This document shows, in pieces, positions 1 through 10,496 of a DNA stretch of 64,000 nt. The notes beneath the pieces are model-generated. The model did not search any database. It was not told the origin of the DNA and saw nothing but the letters and a program-made list of their open reading frames with translations. A program made the translations under genes and the position numbers. Source of the DNA: Micromonospora arborensis (GTDB lineage Bacteria > Actinomycetota > Actinomycetes > Mycobacteriales > Micromonosporaceae); the NCBI RefSeq assembly GCF_003205615.1, contig NZ_PYBV01000006.1, positions 1 through 64,000 of the forward strand, in the 5' to 3' direction. The stretch's first letter is position 1. The number at the start of each line of letters is the position of its first letter.

Positions 1-24
1 CGGGGCGGGGCGGGGCGCGGGGCG
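1..24. repeat. G-rich tract just beyond the purE stop
   Basis: Four GGGG runs separated by 1-3 bases fill the window edge and abut the purE stop codon. On the minus (transcribed) strand this is a C-rich, G-poor tract immediately after the stop, the same arrangement as downstream of the cystathionine beta-synthase gene (16750-16826). It could be one arm of a palindrome cut by the window edge, or a Rho-loading sequence. Both readings are inference. Confidence 0.5.
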
Positions 25-516
25 TTAGGGGAGGGTTGCTTGGAGGGCTGCTTCTTTGGTGGCGACCAGCTTTTCCAGGTCTTGCTGGTAGGTCGTCATC
101 TTGGCGCGCAGGCTCTCATCGGTGGCGCCGAGGATCCGCACGGCGAGCAGGCCCGCGTTGCGGGCGTTGCCGATCGACACGGTGGCGACCGGAACCCCGG
201 CCGGCATCTGCACGATGGACAGCAGCGAGTCCATGCCGTCGAGGTGCTTCAGTGGCACCGGCACCCCGATCACCGGCAGCGGCGTCACCGAGGCGACCAT
301 GCCCGGCAGCGCGGCGGCACCGCCAGCCCCGGCGATGATCACTTTGAGACCGCGGTCGGCGGCGTCGCGGCCGTACTCGATCATCGCGACCGGGGTCCGG
401 TGCGCCGAGATCACTCGCACCTCGTACGCCACACCGAAGTCGTCCAGCACCTCCGCGGCGGCGCGCATGGTCGGCCAGTCCGAGTCGCTGCCCATGATCA
501 GACCGACCGTGCTCAC
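25..516 (-). CDS. purE: N5-carboxyaminoimidazole ribonucleotide mutase PurE
   Basis: Cytosolic enzyme of de novo purine synthesis that converts N5-CAIR, made by PurK, to CAIR. The class I signatures are present: GSDSDW near the N-terminus, SAHRTP with the catalytic histidine, and the [11 protein letters not shown] loop. The GTG at 516 (163 aa) is preferred because AAGGAG lies six bases upstream. An in-frame GTG at 546 (173 aa) would overlap the purK stop as GTGA and also has a purine-rich site, so it cannot be excluded. It is co-transcribed behind purK. No odd residues were seen. Confidence 0.95.
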   Translation of the reverse strand: MSTVGLIMGSDSDWPTMRAAAEVLDDFGVAYEVRVISAHRTPVAMIEYGRDAADRGLKVIIAGAGGAAALPGMVASVTPLPVIGVPVPLKHLDGMDSLLSIVQMPAGVPVATVSIGNARNAGLLAVRILGATDESLRAKMTTYQQDLEKLVATKEAALQATLP

Positions 517-542
517 TGGGATCTCCTTCTCGACCGAGGGGG

Positions 543-1718
543 TCACTCGTGCCCCTCGCGCAGCCAGCGCGCGGCCCGTGCGGCCCGCGCCCGTACGTCG
601 TCCAGGTCGTCGCCGAGCACCGTGACGTGCCCGATCTTCCGGCCGGGCCGCACCTGCTTGCCGTAGAGGTGCACCTTGGCGCCCGGTTCGGCGGCGAACA
701 GGTGGTGCAGCCGCTCGTCGATCGACATTCCGCCCGGCTCGCCGCCGAGCACGTTCGCCATCACCACTATCGGCGCGCTCAGCGCGGTGTCGCCCATCGG
801 GTAGTCCAGCACTGCCCGCAGGTGCTGCTCGAACTGCGAGGTGCGGGCACCCTCGATGGTCCAGTGCCCGGAGTTGTGGGGGCGCATCGCCAGCTCGTTG
901 ACCACGATCGCGGGCCGGCCGGCGTCGTCGCGCACCTCGAAGAGCTCCACGGCCAGCAGGCCGATCACACCGAGCGCGGTGGCCAGGTCGATGGCGAGCT
1001 GCTGGGCGGCGACCGCCAGCTCCTCGTCCAGGCCGGGCGCCGGGGCCAGCACCTCCACGTTGATGCCGTCCCGCTGCACCGTCTCGACCACCGGGTACGC
1101 GGCCACCTGACCGAACGGCGACCGGGCCACCTGCACGGCCAACTCCCGGCGCAACGGCACCCGCTCCTCGACGATCAGCCGGGTGCCACCGGCGAGCAGC
1201 GTGGCTGCCAACTCGGCGGCTTGGGCGGCGTCGTCGACCATCCAGACGCCCCGGCCGTCGTAGCCACCCCGCGCCGCCTTGAGCACCACCGGCCAGCCGA
1301 CCTGCTCGCCGAAGTCGACAAGGTCGGCGGGCTCACCGACCGGTCGCCAGGCCGGGTTGGGCGCACCCAGCTCGGTCAGGCGTTCCCGCATGACCTGCTT
1401 GTCCTGGGCGTGCAGCAGCGCGTCCGCCGGCGGGTACAGGGTCACCCCTTCCGCCGCCAGCGTGCGGATGTGCTCGTTGGGCACGTGCTCGTGGTCGAAG
1501 GTGACCACGTCGCAGCCCTTCGCGAAGGTACGCAGGGCGGCCAGGTCGGTGTGATCGCCGTACTGCACGTCGGCAGCGACGAGCGCCGCACCGTCGTCGG
1601 GGGCGGTCGCGAGCACACGCAGTGACTGGCCGAGGGCGATCGCGGCCTGATGGGTCATCCGGGCCAACTGGCCGCCACCCACCATGCCGACAACAGGCAG
1701 TCCGGTACGGGAATCCAT
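543..1718 (-). CDS. purK: N5-carboxyaminoimidazole ribonucleotide synthase PurK
   Basis: ATP-grasp enzyme that carboxylates AIR with bicarbonate and ATP to give N5-CAIR for PurE. The N-terminal VGGGQLARM motif (about residues 13-21), the central [18 protein letters not shown]-grasp segment and the [14 protein letters not shown] metal-binding region are all visible. The length of 391 aa is normal for actinobacterial PurK. The -10-like TAGGCT lies nine bases before the ATG, so the mRNA probably has almost no 5' leader. It is the first gene of the purK-purE pair. Confidence 0.96.
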   Translation of the reverse strand: MDSRTGLPVVGMVGGGQLARMTHQAAIALGQSLRVLATAPDDGAALVAADVQYGDHTDLAALRTFAKGCDVVTFDHEHVPNEHIRTLAAEGVTLYPPADALLHAQDKQVMRERLTELGAPNPAWRPVGEPADLVDFGEQVGWPVVLKAARGGYDGRGVWMVDDAAQAAELAATLLAGGTRLIVEERVPLRRELAVQVARSPFGQVAAYPVVETVQRDGINVEVLAPAPGLDEELAVAAQQLAIDLATALGVIGLLAVELFEVRDDAGRPAIVVNELAMRPHNSGHWTIEGARTSQFEQHLRAVLDYPMGDTALSAPIVVMANVLGGEPGGMSIDERLHHLFAAEPGAKVHLYGKQVRPGRKIGHVTVLGDDLDDVRARAARAARWLREGHE

Positions 1719-1829
1719 AGCGCGGCCAGCCTATCCGGGCCACCGGCAGGCCCATCCGGAGGGCCGGCGACCCGCCCCGGAAGCGCCGCAGCGGTCACCC
1801 GGCGTGCGGCGTGGGCAGCTACGGTGCGC

Positions 1830-3866
1830 TCAGCCGAGCTCGGCGATCAACTCCTCGACCGAGGTGACCGGCCGCTGGCAGACGAAACCCCGGCAGACGT
1901 ACGCGGCGGACCGCCCGTCGACCAGCGCCCGGTCGGCGAGCAACGGCACACCGGGCTGGTCCGGACGTCCGGCGACGACCACCGCCCCGGGCGGGGCATG
2001 GCGACGGGCGGCGGCCACCAGGGGGTCGCCCGCCGGGTCGTCGGTCGCCACGGCGATCTCGTACGGCCCGGAGAGCAGCGCCTCGCCGACCATGGCCGAG
2101 TACCCGGCGAACCGGGGGTGCTGCCCGACGATCGGCGCGACGGTGGCGAGCGCCGCCTCGGCGGCCTCCCGGTAGCGCGTCTCCCCGGTCAGCGCCGCGT
2201 ACGCCACCAGCCCGGCGATCAGGGCCGACCGGCCGGACGGGGTGGCGTTGTCGGTCGGGTCAGCCGGGCGGGCGACCAGCCGTTCCGCGTCGTCGGCGGT
2301 GTCGTAGAAGGTGCCACCGGGCGCGGCGAAGTGCGCCAACGCGGTGTCCAGCAGCTCACCGGCCAGGGTGAGCCACCGGCCCTCGCCGGTGAGCTGGTGC
2401 AGTGCGCAGAAGGCCTCGGCCACACAGCCGTAGTCCTCCAGGACGCCGGCCGGTTCGCCGACCCTGCCGTCCCGGGAGACCCGGCGCAGCCGGCCGTCCA
2501 CCAGGTGCACGGCGGCCAGGTGCTCGGCGGCCTGGCGCATCGCACCGTCGGCGACGATGGTCACGCCGTCCATCAGGTTGGCGTCCTCGTCCTGCGGGGA
2601 CACGTACAGGGCGGCGACCTGCTGGAACTCGGCGATGGCGGTGATCGCCAGGCCGTTCCAGGCGGCCACCACCTTGTCGTCGCGGGCCGGCTGTGGGCGG
2701 GTGTCCCGGGCGTTGAGCAATCGCCCGACCACCTGCTGCCAGCGGGCGCGGACCTCGGGTGCGGCGTCGTCGACGTCCCGGGCGAGCCGCAGCACGCTCA
2801 TGCCGTGCTCGAAGGTGCCCTCGTCGGTGACGGTGAACAGGTCGGCGGCGAACCGGCCGTCCTCCTCGCCCAGCGCCTCGACGAGTTGAGCGGGCGTCCA
2901 GGCGTAGGTGAGCCCCTCGACGCCCTCGGTGTCGGCGTCCAGGGCGGAGGCGAACCCCTCCCCCGGCCGGTGCAACTCGTCGGCGAGGAACCGGACGGTG
3001 TCCCGAGCGACCCGGCGGGCCAGTGGGTCACCGGTGAGCCGCCACAGCTGGGTGTAGACCCGCAGCAGCAACGCGTTGTCGTAGAGCATCTTCTCGAAGT
3101 GCGGCACCGTCCAGTGCGCGTCCACCGAGTACCGGGCGAAGCCACCGGCGAGCTGGTCGTAGATGCCGCCCCGGGCCATCGCCTCGGCGGTGTGCCGGGT
3201 GATCTCCAGGCTGGTCGGGTCGCCGGTGCGCTGGTGGTGGCGCAGCAGGAAGAGCAGGTTCATGTGCGGTGGGAACTTCGGGGCGCCCCCGAAGCCGCCG
3301 TTCGTGGCGTCGTACTCGCTGGCCAGCTTGGCGGCGGCGGCGTCGAGCAGCGGGGCGTCCAGCGGGGCGGTGGGGCCACCCACGGCCTGCGCGCCACCGA
3401 TCGCCTCGACCACCGCGGCGCCCTGGCGCACCACCGCCTCGCGCTGCTCCCGCCAGGCCGTGGTGACCGACTGGAGCAACTGGACGAAGTTGGGCCGCGG
3501 AAAGTAGGTGCCGCAGAAGAACGGGGTGCCGTCCGGGGTGGCGAAGACGGTCATCGGCCAGCCACCCTGGCCGGTCATCGCCTGGGTCGCGGTCATGTAG
3601 ACCGCGTCCACGTCCGGGCGCTCCTCACGATCCACCTTGATCGACACGAAGTTGTCGTTCATCAGGGCGCCGACCTGCTCGTTCTCGAACGATTCGTGCG
3701 CCATGACATGACACCAGTGACAACTCGAATACCCAACCGAGATGAGCACCGGGACGTCCCGCCGTTTCGCCTCGGCGAACGCCGCGTCGGACCAGGGCCA
3801 CCAGTCGACCGGGTTACCGGCGTGCTGGAGCAGGTACGGACTGGTGGCGTCGACGAGTCGGTTCAC
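1830..3866 (-). CDS. DUF255 thioredoxin-domain protein (YyaL/SPATA20 family)
   Basis: Large cytosolic protein of 678 aa. The N-terminal thioredoxin-like domain (about residues 5-165) carries the C-H-W-C motif at residues 49-52, and the C-terminal part is an (alpha/alpha)6-barrel similar to N-acylglucosamine epimerases and glycoside hydrolases. The substrate and role are unknown for the family. The start is GTG at 3866: TATGGT ends six bases before it and there is no Shine-Dalgarno, so the mRNA is probably leaderless. From memory, the M. tuberculosis homologue Rv1084 also sits near mca. Confidence 0.9.
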   Translation of the reverse strand: MNRLVDATSPYLLQHAGNPVDWWPWSDAAFAEAKRRDVPVLISVGYSSCHWCHVMAHESFENEQVGALMNDNFVSIKVDREERPDVDAVYMTATQAMTGQGGWPMTVFATPDGTPFFCGTYFPRPNFVQLLQSVTTAWREQREAVVRQGAAVVEAIGGAQAVGGPTAPLDAPLLDAAAAKLASEYDATNGGFGGAPKFPPHMNLLFLLRHHQRTGDPTSLEITRHTAEAMARGGIYDQLAGGFARYSVDAHWTVPHFEKMLYDNALLLRVYTQLWRLTGDPLARRVARDTVRFLADELHRPGEGFASALDADTEGVEGLTYAWTPAQLVEALGEEDGRFAADLFTVTDEGTFEHGMSVLRLARDVDDAAPEVRARWQQVVGRLLNARDTRPQPARDDKVVAAWNGLAITAIAEFQQVAALYVSPQDEDANLMDGVTIVADGAMRQAAEHLAAVHLVDGRLRRVSRDGRVGEPAGVLEDYGCVAEAFCALHQLTGEGRWLTLAGELLDTALAHFAAPGGTFYDTADDAERLVARPADPTDNATPSGRSALIAGLVAYAALTGETRYREAAEAALATVAPIVGQHPRFAGYSAMVGEALLSGPYEIAVATDDPAGDPLVAAARRHAPPGAVVVAGRPDQPGVPLLADRALVDGRSAAYVCRGFVCQRPVTSVEELIAELG

Positions 3867-3894
3867 CCGACGACCATAGTGCCTCCGGGTGCGG

Positions 3895-6426
3895 TCAGGA
3901 GGCGCCGTCGGCGCGGAGCCGGAACACGTTCGACTCCGCCGAGTCGCGGAGCGACCCCAGCACCGCGCCGATCTTGTCCGCCGGCATCGGCTTGAAGAAG
4001 TGGTAACCCTGCGCGGAGGTGCAACCCAGCTCGGCCAGGGCCATCCGCTGCTCGGCGGTCTCCACCCCTTCGGCGACCACCCGCAGCCCCAACTCGTGGG
4101 CGAGGCCCACGGTCGTCCGTACGATCGCCGCGGCCTCCGGGGAGTCGGCCATCCGGATCACGAAGGAGCGGTCCACCTTCAACTCGTCCACCGCGATCCG
4201 GGTGAGGAAGGTCAGCGACGAGAAGCCGGTGCCGAAGTCATCGACCGCGAGCTGCACGCCCATCGACCGGAGCGTGGCCAGCACCTCGTCGATGACCTCC
4301 AGCTCACTCATCACCACCGTCTCGGTGATCTCCAGGACGAGCCGGTGCGGTGGCACCTGGTGGCGGCGCAGCGCCTCGGCGATCTCCGCCGGCAACCGGG
4401 GGTCGAGCAGGCTGCGCGCCGACAGGTTGACCGAGATCGGGACGTCCAGACCTTCCCGGGCCCAGCCGGCGGCCACGCTGAGGGCCTTGTCCAGGACGTA
4501 GCGGGTGAAGGTGCCCAGTTGCTCGCTGTTCTCCACCGGACGGATGAAGTCGCCCGGGCTCAGCCATCCACGTCGGGGATGCTGCCAGCGGATCAACGCC
4601 TCGACGCCGGTGGGCGCACCGGTGGCCAGGTCGACCGCCGGTTGCAACGCCAGCACCAGCTGATCGTCGACCTTCAGCGCCTCGCGTAGCTCGGCCAGCA
4701 GGGCGAGCTGATCGGTGCTGGCCGCGTCGCGGGTGCCGTCGTACGCGGCGACGTTGCCGCCACCCTCCTTGGCCTGGTACATCGCGATGTCAGCCCGACG
4801 TAGCAACTCGGTCAGGTCGGCGGTGCCAGCGTCGGCCACCACCACCCCGACGGAGACCTCGATCGACATCCGGACGCCGGCCACCTCGGTCGGCGCGGCC
4901 AGCCGCTCGGCGATCTCGCGGGCCTGACGCAGTGCGTGGGCCATCGGGGCGACCCGGTCACCGAGCACCGGCACCGCGGTGAGCAGCAGAGCGAACTCGT
5001 CGCCGCCGAGCCGGCCGAGCAGGTCGCCGGGACGGACCAGGGCGCTGAGCCGGTCCGCGGTCAGCCGCAGCAACTGATCGCCCGCGGCGTGACCGAGGGT
5101 GTCGTTGACCTCCTTGAACTGGTTGATGTCCAGCAGCAGCAGCGCCACCGGGTGATCGTGCGCGAGATGCCGCAGCGACTGATCACCCTTGCCGAGCATC
5201 GCCGCCCGGTTGGCCAGCCCGGTGAGCGGGTCGTGCACCGCCTCGTACGACGAACGAGCGGTGACCAGCCGCAGCTCGCGGTGAGTTGCGGCGTCGTGCA
5301 GCGCGGCGGCGAGCGCGTCGCCGAATGCGGCCACCGCGTCGCGTTCCCGGGCGTTGGGCGGGGCGGCGCGGGGGAACCGGACCCGCAGCCGACCGACCGG
5401 GGCGGCACCGACCGACAGTTCCCGGCTCAGTTCGTGCTCGTCCGGCTCCGACCGGTCCGGTGAGCCCGTCTCACGGTCGACGAGTTGGCCGCCGGCGTCG
5501 CCTCGGTACCGATGCCACCGGCCGTCGCTCCGAGCCACGTCGACGTCGACAAGTTCGGCGTTGAACAGCGTCAGCGCTCCGGTGACCGCCGCGCTCGCCA
5601 CGCCTCGCTCGTCGAGCTGATTGAGGGCTGCCGTGGCTTCGGCGAAGGCTCGCCAGGTGCGGCGCTCCTGGTCGGAGCGCAGCCGGTAGCGGTAGGTCTG
5701 CTGCAGCAGCCAGAGCAGCGGCGGCAGCAACAGCAACCAGCGTGCGTCGAGCTCCAGCAGCGCCACCACCACGAGACCGACCGCCACGTTGCCGACGAAC
5801 ATCAGGATCTTGCCGCGCAGCGCGGCGAGCAGCGGTGGCCCGATGGGCAGCCCGTGCCGCAGGCCCAGAGTCACCCCACCGAGCCAGGCGGTCACCAGGA
5901 GGTAGGTCACCGACCCGGCGATCACGGCCAGCGCCAGCATCGGGGTGGGCGGGGCGAGCAACGGCCGGCCGAGCGCGGTGGCCACGGAGACGGCCAGTGC
6001 CGACGCGGCGGCCAGCGACGCGGCGATCCGGACGATCTCCAGGGCCGGACGGCGGTCGTTGTGCAGTGAGAGCAGCGTCCAGGCCAGGCCGGTGCCGAGC
6101 AGCGTGGCGGACGGCAACCAGCCGGCCGGCGTCAGATAGAGGCACACGATCAGCGCGGCCTCGCCCCAGGTGATGCTGACCATGCCCGCCGCTGAGCGGA
6201 ACCGCAGCCGGGCGAGTTGGGCGAGAGCGAGGACGGCGACAGCGATGCCGAATCGGGCCGGACCGCCGAGGGGGTCGTCGGCCGGCAGCCTGGCCGGGAG
6301 GGTCAACCCGACCGCGGAGGCGACCAGGGCGGTCAGGGTGACGGCGGCGGTGAGCACCAGCAGACGGCCCGGCGTGCCGCGCACCCCGAGCCGGTCGAAT
6401 GGGTCGCCGGCCGGCCCGGAGGTCAT
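3895..6426 (-). CDS. membrane GGDEF-EAL cyclic di-GMP enzyme
   Basis: Bifunctional c-di-GMP turnover protein of 843 aa. The N-terminal region (about residues 20-245) holds some seven or eight hydrophobic segments, probably a membrane sensor. Residues 250-390 form a GAF-like linker. The diguanylate cyclase domain has an intact GGDEF at 474-478 and an inhibitory-site RPGD at 465-468. The EAL domain keeps E609, N667, E699, DDFGTG at 729-734, K750 and E786. Both activities therefore look possible. The start ATG follows GGGGGAGG at short spacing. The long upstream gap holds a nested palindrome (6497-6541). Confidence 0.93.
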   Translation of the reverse strand: MTSGPAGDPFDRLGVRGTPGRLLVLTAAVTLTALVASAVGLTLPARLPADDPLGGPARFGIAVAVLALAQLARLRFRSAAGMVSITWGEAALIVCLYLTPAGWLPSATLLGTGLAWTLLSLHNDRRPALEIVRIAASLAAASALAVSVATALGRPLLAPPTPMLALAVIAGSVTYLLVTAWLGGVTLGLRHGLPIGPPLLAALRGKILMFVGNVAVGLVVVALLELDARWLLLLPPLLWLLQQTYRYRLRSDQERRTWRAFAEATAALNQLDERGVASAAVTGALTLFNAELVDVDVARSDGRWHRYRGDAGGQLVDRETGSPDRSEPDEHELSRELSVGAAPVGRLRVRFPRAAPPNARERDAVAAFGDALAAALHDAATHRELRLVTARSSYEAVHDPLTGLANRAAMLGKGDQSLRHLAHDHPVALLLLDINQFKEVNDTLGHAAGDQLLRLTADRLSALVRPGDLLGRLGGDEFALLLTAVPVLGDRVAPMAHALRQAREIAERLAAPTEVAGVRMSIEVSVGVVVADAGTADLTELLRRADIAMYQAKEGGGNVAAYDGTRDAASTDQLALLAELREALKVDDQLVLALQPAVDLATGAPTGVEALIRWQHPRRGWLSPGDFIRPVENSEQLGTFTRYVLDKALSVAAGWAREGLDVPISVNLSARSLLDPRLPAEIAEALRRHQVPPHRLVLEITETVVMSELEVIDEVLATLRSMGVQLAVDDFGTGFSSLTFLTRIAVDELKVDRSFVIRMADSPEAAAIVRTTVGLAHELGLRVVAEGVETAEQRMALAELGCTSAQGYHFFKPMPADKIGAVLGSLRDSAESNVFRLRADGAS

Positions 6427-6496
6427 CGACCTCCCCCGTCAGCCGACCGACCGACGTCGCGGCGGGCGGCCGGTGCTGTGCTGGTCATCGGCGCCC

Positions 6497-6541
6497 CCTT
6501 CCGCACACGGCTCGGGGACTTTTGGTCCCCCCGGCGGAAGG
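6497..6541. promoter_or_regulatory. nested palindrome upstream of the GGDEF-EAL gene
   Basis: An 8-bp outer pair (CCTTCCGC at 6497-6504, GCGGAAGG at 6534-6541) encloses a 6-bp hairpin, GGGGAC (6514-6519) and GTCCCC (6525-6530), with loop TTTTG. It lies 71-115 bases before the ATG of the diguanylate cyclase gene. The inner part resembles the DosR/DevR-type box GGGAC-N4-GTCCC but has five central bases rather than four. It could be a regulator-binding site or a structured 5' leader. Confidence 0.45.
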
Positions 6542-6605
6542 CTAAGCCAAACCGGGTGGCCGCAACAGGGGGCGACCAACCGGTTCGGCGTGAATCACGC
6601 GCTGA

Positions 6606-6899
6606 CTACCCGTTCCGGTGCTGCTGGTGACCATTGGGACCGGGCGTGGATGAATCATGCCCTCCGGTCCCGTCTGTCGGATCGACGACTGCAGCATCGG
6701 CCCTGGTCGGATCGACCCGCCCCGCCTGCTGCGGGAACCGGTCAGGCAGGCGGCGCAGCCGAGAGTTCATGTTGCGGATCAGCAGGACGGTCGCGGCGGC
6801 CAGCAGCAGGATGAGGAAGAGGCCCATCGGCCCGGCCAGACCACCCGTGCGGGTGTCCCCGAAGTTGTTCTCCGCGAGCACCTGGGCAGCGGTCAGCAT
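6606..6899 (-). CDS. small single-TM protein beside mca (Rv1083-like position)
   Basis: Hypothetical protein of 97 aa. It has an N-terminal extracytoplasmic segment, one hydrophobic helix (about residues 23-41, GPMGLFLILLLAAATVLL), a basic stop-transfer NMNSRLRRL and a hydrophilic cytoplasmic tail. The start ATG has GGAGGAA upstream. It lies directly downstream of mca on the same strand with a 48-bp gap, so it is probably co-transcribed. From memory, M. tuberculosis has a similar small ORF (Rv1083) next to mca. The function is unknown. Confidence 0.75.
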   Translation of the reverse strand: MLTAAQVLAENNFGDTRTGGLAGPMGLFLILLLAAATVLLIRNMNSRLRRLPDRFPQQAGRVDPTRADAAVVDPTDGTGGHDSSTPGPNGHQQHRNG

Positions 6900-6947
6900 G
6901 ACGTTCCTCCGATGTGCGATTGGTAACCAGCGTAGCCCCGACCGGGA

Positions 6948-7829
6948 TCAGCGTGCGTGCGCCGTCTCCCGCACTCCCGCGAAGAGATCGGACTCGGGCA
7001 GCGGGCTGTCGACAAGTGAGCGGGCCAGTTCGAAGTCCTCGGTCGGCCAGGCGCGGCGCTGCAGCTCCATCGGGACGTGGAACCAGAAGCCGTCCGGGTC
7101 GACCTGGGTGGCGTGGGCGCGCAGCGCGTCGTCGCGGACCGGGAAGTATTCGGAGCACTCCACCCGCGTGGTGATCCGCGGGCCCTTGTCCGGCCGGTCC
7201 TCCCAGCGCTTGAGCCACTCCTCGTACGGCGACTCCTTGCCCGCGGCCAGCATGCCCTCGTGCAGGGCCATGATCTTGGCCTTGGAGAAGCCGATGTCGT
7301 AGTAGAGCTTCAGCGGCTGCCAGGGCGCGCCCAGCTCCGGGAAGCGCTCCGGGTCACCGGCGGCCTCGAACGCGGCCACCGTCACCTTGTGGCACATGAT
7401 GTGGTCCGGGTGCGGGTAGCCGCCCTCTTCGTCGTACGTGGTGACCACGTGCGGACGGAACTCGCGCATCAGGCGCACCAGTGGACCGGCGGCCACTTCG
7501 ACGTCCTGCAGGGCGAAACAGCCCTCGGGCAGCGGCGGCAGCGGGTCACCCTCGGGCAGCCCGGAGTCGACGAAGCCGAGCCAGGCCTGCTCGACGCCGA
7601 GGATCGCCCGGGCGGCGTCCATCTCGGCGCGACGAATCTCGCCGATGTTGGCCCAGACGTCGGGGCGATCGAGCTTGGGGTTGAGCACGCTGCCGCGCTC
7701 CCCGCCGGTGCACGTCACGACCAGGACATCCACGCCCTCGGCGACGTACTTGGCCATGGTCGCCGCACCCTTGCTCGACTCGTCGTCGGGATGCGCGTGC
7801 ACGGCCATGAGACGCAGCTGCTCTGCCAA
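6948..7829 (-). CDS. mca: mycothiol S-conjugate amidase Mca
   Basis: Zinc amidase that cleaves mycothiol S-conjugates into mercapturic acids and GlcN-inositol during detoxification in actinobacteria. The LmbE/PIG-L signature HAHPDDE spans residues 11-17 and GGYPHPDH ends at H143, giving the expected zinc ligands H13, D16 and H143. I chose the TTG at 7829 (293 aa) because GAGGAG lies just upstream and translation then begins [17 protein letters not shown]; a longer ORF to 7904 adds 25 unlikely residues. Its presence indicates mycothiol as the main thiol. Confidence 0.93.
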   Translation of the reverse strand: MAEQLRLMAVHAHPDDESSKGAATMAKYVAEGVDVLVVTCTGGERGSVLNPKLDRPDVWANIGEIRRAEMDAARAILGVEQAWLGFVDSGLPEGDPLPPLPEGCFALQDVEVAAGPLVRLMREFRPHVVTTYDEEGGYPHPDHIMCHKVTVAAFEAAGDPERFPELGAPWQPLKLYYDIGFSKAKIMALHEGMLAAGKESPYEEWLKRWEDRPDKGPRITTRVECSEYFPVRDDALRAHATQVDPDGFWFHVPMELQRRAWPTEDFELARSLVDSPLPESDLFAGVRETAHAR

Positions 7830-8029
7830 CTTCGGCACTCCTCGTCTGTGCCGGCCGGTGGACCGACCGGGCTCGACCGGCTGACCGCCGGGATCGTTCC
7901 TCACCGCACCCTGTCGCCGGCCAGCCCCGCAGGGAGTGACCTGCCATTCCTGCCGCTGGACCGGGTGGGAAGATGGACTCTGTCATTCTTGCCGATGCCG
8001 CCGACAACAACGCCAGGAGATACCCGCCG

Positions 8030-8470
8030 GTGACCGAGACGCACGCCACAATTTCAGCAGGCGCTCCGGTATTTCCGGCCGGACGCTACGGCCGTCGCCG
8101 GGCGTCCGGCGGTAAACGCCGTCGTACGCTGCTGGCCGCGCTGGTACTGGTGGCGCTCGTGTCGACGCTGACCGTGATCTCGTTCCGGCTCTACCGCCAG
8201 TACGGCGATCCGGTCTACGACGCCCAGGTGATCACGTACACCGACATCACGGACAGTCAGGTGGTGGTGGACTTCCGGGTGACCGTTCCGGCGGGCGGAT
8301 CGGCGGTCTGCGTGCTGCGGGCCCGAACCCACGCGGGTGCCGAGGTGGCCCGTGACCAGATCACCGTGACCGCCGAGCCGGGCAACCGGCACATCACGGC
8401 CCGGCACCGCCTGGCCACCACCGAGCGGCCGTTCATCGGCGAGGTCCTGCGCTGCCAACCTCCGTCCTGA
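8030..8470 (+). CDS. DUF4307 membrane protein
   Basis: Conserved actinobacterial protein of unknown function, 146 aa. It has a basic N-terminus, one hydrophobic helix (about residues 34-53, LLAALVLVALVSTLTVI) and an extracytoplasmic beta-rich domain with two cysteines. The GTG start at 8030 is preceded by AGGAG at good spacing; the ORF extends upstream to 7973 but that part lacks a ribosome site. It is divergent from mca and followed by a hairpin and greA. From memory, this is the Rv1081c position beside greA in mycobacteria. Confidence 0.85.
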   Translation: MTETHATISAGAPVFPAGRYGRRRASGGKRRRTLLAALVLVALVSTLTVISFRLYRQYGDPVYDAQVITYTDITDSQVVVDFRVTVPAGGSAVCVLRARTHAGAEVARDQITVTAEPGNRHITARHRLATTERPFIGEVLRCQPPS

Positions 8471-8515
8471 GCTGCCCAAACGGCTCCGGGGACGAGGTTC
8501 GGAACGCGCCTACCC

Positions 8516-8538
8516 CCGGTGTCGGATCCGGACACCGG
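8516..8538 (+). terminator. hairpin between the DUF4307 gene and greA
   Basis: CCGGTGTC (8516-8523) pairs perfectly with GACACCGG (8531-8538) across a seven-base loop. There is no U-tract, as is common in high-GC actinobacteria. It would separate DUF4307 transcription from greA. Confidence 0.5.
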
Positions 8539-8626
8539 CGGTGATGGCCGACACGCTGTGTCGTACCGCACTGGTAACTTGGTAGTTCACCTGTCAGCCA
8601 GCCACGCACAACTGAGGAGAACGCCT

Positions 8627-9124
8627 GTGTCCACTGGCAACGAGGCGCCCGCCACCTGGCTGTCGCAGGACGCGCACGACCGCCTCCAGGCCGAGCTCGA
8701 CGAGCACATCGCCAACCGCCCGGCCATCGCCGCCGAGATCAACGCTCGGCGCGAGGAGGGCGACCTGCGGGAGAACGGCGGCTACCACGCCGCCCGCGAG
8801 GAGCAGGGCAAGGCCGAGGGTCGCATCCGCTACCTGCAGGAGCTGCTGCGCACCGCGAAGGTTGGCGAGGCGCCGACGGCGGACGCGGTGTCGCCGGGCA
8901 TGGTCGTGACGATCTACTTCGACGACGACGCCAACGACACCGAGACCTTCCTGCTCGGTTCGCGGGAGATCGCGGCCACCACCGACCTGACCGTCTACAG
9001 CCCCGAGTCGGCGCTCGGCAAGGCGATCCTGGGCGGCCGACCTGGGCAGACCTGCACCTACACGGCACCGAGCGGCGCCGACATCAAGGTGACAGTGGTC
9101 AGCTTCGAGCCGTTCTCCGGCTGA
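8627..9124 (+). CDS. greA: transcription elongation factor GreA
   Basis: Cleavage-stimulating factor that rescues backtracked RNA polymerase. The N-terminal coiled-coil carries the acidic tip (REEGDLRENGGYHAAREEQ) and the C-terminal globular domain follows (about residues 85-165). The GTG start at 8627 follows GAGGAG; the resulting 165 aa matches actinobacterial GreA, whereas the ORF extension back to 8519 crosses the preceding hairpin and is rejected. It lies between the DUF4307 gene and ilvA, which is convergent. Confidence 0.96.
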   Translation: MSTGNEAPATWLSQDAHDRLQAELDEHIANRPAIAAEINARREEGDLRENGGYHAAREEQGKAEGRIRYLQELLRTAKVGEAPTADAVSPGMVVTIYFDDDANDTETFLLGSREIAATTDLTVYSPESALGKAILGGRPGQTCTYTAPSGADIKVTVVSFEPFSG

Positions 9125-9185
9125 TCGTCGCCGGCCGCACGGCACCACTCAGCGGCTCCGCTTCCGAGGCGTGGCACCACCGGTG

Positions 9186-10406
9186 TCACGCCTCGGCGGC
9201 GAAGACCACCTGGTAGCCGCTGGCCCGCAACGCGCTGATCAGCGTGTCCGAGTGCTCCACGCCCCGGGTCTCCACCGACAGCGCCACCTCCACCTCGCCG
9301 AGGCTGAGGTGCGGGTTGGCCCGCTGGTGCTCGACGTCCACCACGTTCGCCCGGTGCTCGGCGATCTGGCTGAGCAACGACGCGAGTTGCCCTGGCCGGT
9401 CCGAGCAACGCACGGTCACCCGGAGGTAGCGACCCGCGGCGGCCAGACCGTGCTCGATCACCCGCATCATCAGCAGCGGGTCGATGTTGCCGCCGGAGAG
9501 CACCGCGACCACCGGCGTCTCCACCTCGACCACGCCGGCCAGCAACGCGGCGACACCCACCGCCCCGGCCGGCTCGACCACCTGCTTGCCGCGCTCCAGC
9601 AGCATCAACAGGGCCCGGGAGATGTCTTCCTCGGAGACCGTCACGATCTCGTCGACCAGCTTGCGCACGTGGTTGAAGGTGATCTCCCCGGGCCGACCGA
9701 CCGCGATGCCGTCGGCGATCGTGGAGAAGGTGGGCAGCCGGACCGGCTCACCGGCCACCAGCGAGGGCGGGAACGCCGCCGCGCCGGCTGCCTGGACGCC
9801 GATGATCCGGACGTCCGGTCGCAACGCCTTCGCGACCACCGCCATGCCCGAGATCAGGCCGCCACCACCGACCCCGGTGATGATCGTCTTCACCTCCGGG
9901 CACTGTTCGAGGATCTCCAACGCCACCGTGCCCTGACCGGCGATCACATCGGGGTGGTCGAACGGGTGGATCAACACAGCGCCGGTGCGCTCCGCGTACG
10001 TGTGCGCGGCGACCAGCGACTCGTCGACGGTGTTGCCGGCCAACTCGACCTGCGCGCCGTACCCCTTGGTGGCGGCCACCTTCGGCAGCGGCGCGTTGAC
10101 CGGCATGAAGACGGTGGCGTGCGTGCCGACCAGACCGGCGGCGAGGGCGACGCCCTGCGCGTGGTTGCCCGCGCTCGCCGCGACCACGCCGCGCTCCCGC
10201 TCGGCCGCCGACAGCCGGGAGATCCGCACGTACGCGCCCCGCACCTTGTAGGAGCCGGCGCGCTGCACGTTCTCGCACTTGAGCCAGGTCGGCCCGCCCA
10301 GTGCCGCGCTGAGCGGGCGGGAGGGCTCCACCGGGGTGGTGCGGATGACACCAGCGAGCAACTCCCGTGCAGCCCGCACGTCGTCGAGACCGACCAGTTC
10401 CGTCAT
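9186..10406 (-). CDS. ilvA: threonine ammonia-lyase (biosynthetic)
   Basis: PLP enzyme deaminating threonine to 2-oxobutanoate, the first step of isoleucine synthesis. SYKVRGA contains the PLP lysine K54, GVGGGGL (178-184) is the phosphate loop, and residues from about 330 form a single C-terminal ACT domain (RVTVRCSDRPGQLASLL) of the type that binds isoleucine or valine. The length of 406 aa is that of the short, one-ACT-domain class. The family can also act on serine. It ends convergently with greA. Confidence 0.93.
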   Translation of the reverse strand: MTELVGLDDVRAARELLAGVIRTTPVEPSRPLSAALGGPTWLKCENVQRAGSYKVRGAYVRISRLSAAERERGVVAASAGNHAQGVALAAGLVGTHATVFMPVNAPLPKVAATKGYGAQVELAGNTVDESLVAAHTYAERTGAVLIHPFDHPDVIAGQGTVALEILEQCPEVKTIITGVGGGGLISGMAVVAKALRPDVRIIGVQAAGAAAFPPSLVAGEPVRLPTFSTIADGIAVGRPGEITFNHVRKLVDEIVTVSEEDISRALLMLLERGKQVVEPAGAVGVAALLAGVVEVETPVVAVLSGGNIDPLLMMRVIEHGLAAAGRYLRVTVRCSDRPGQLASLLSQIAEHRANVVDVEHQRANPHLSLGEVEVALSVETRGVEHSDTLISALRASGYQVVFAAEA

Positions 10407-10442
10407 GCCCCGATCGTGCCACCCGCCTTCGGAGCCCTCAGC

Positions 10443-10461
10443 GGCGACACCGGGGGTCGCC
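10443..10461 (-). terminator. small hairpin downstream of the amidase gene
   Basis: GGCGAC (10443-10448) and GTCGCC (10456-10461) form a 6-bp stem with a seven-base loop in the gap between the amidase stop and ilvA. It is a weak terminator candidate. Confidence 0.35.
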
Positions 10462-10496
10462 AGGGGTGGCCTAGCCGGGTACGCAGCCCGTAACGA

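Noticed and set aside
1650..3995. A 781-codon plus-strand frame across purK and the DUF255 gene
   Set aside because: It spans two real minus-strand genes and has shadow composition; no start signal.
6427..6605. c-di-GMP riboswitch upstream of the GGDEF-EAL gene
   Set aside because: The conserved GEMM core sequences are not visible; only the nested palindrome is seen.
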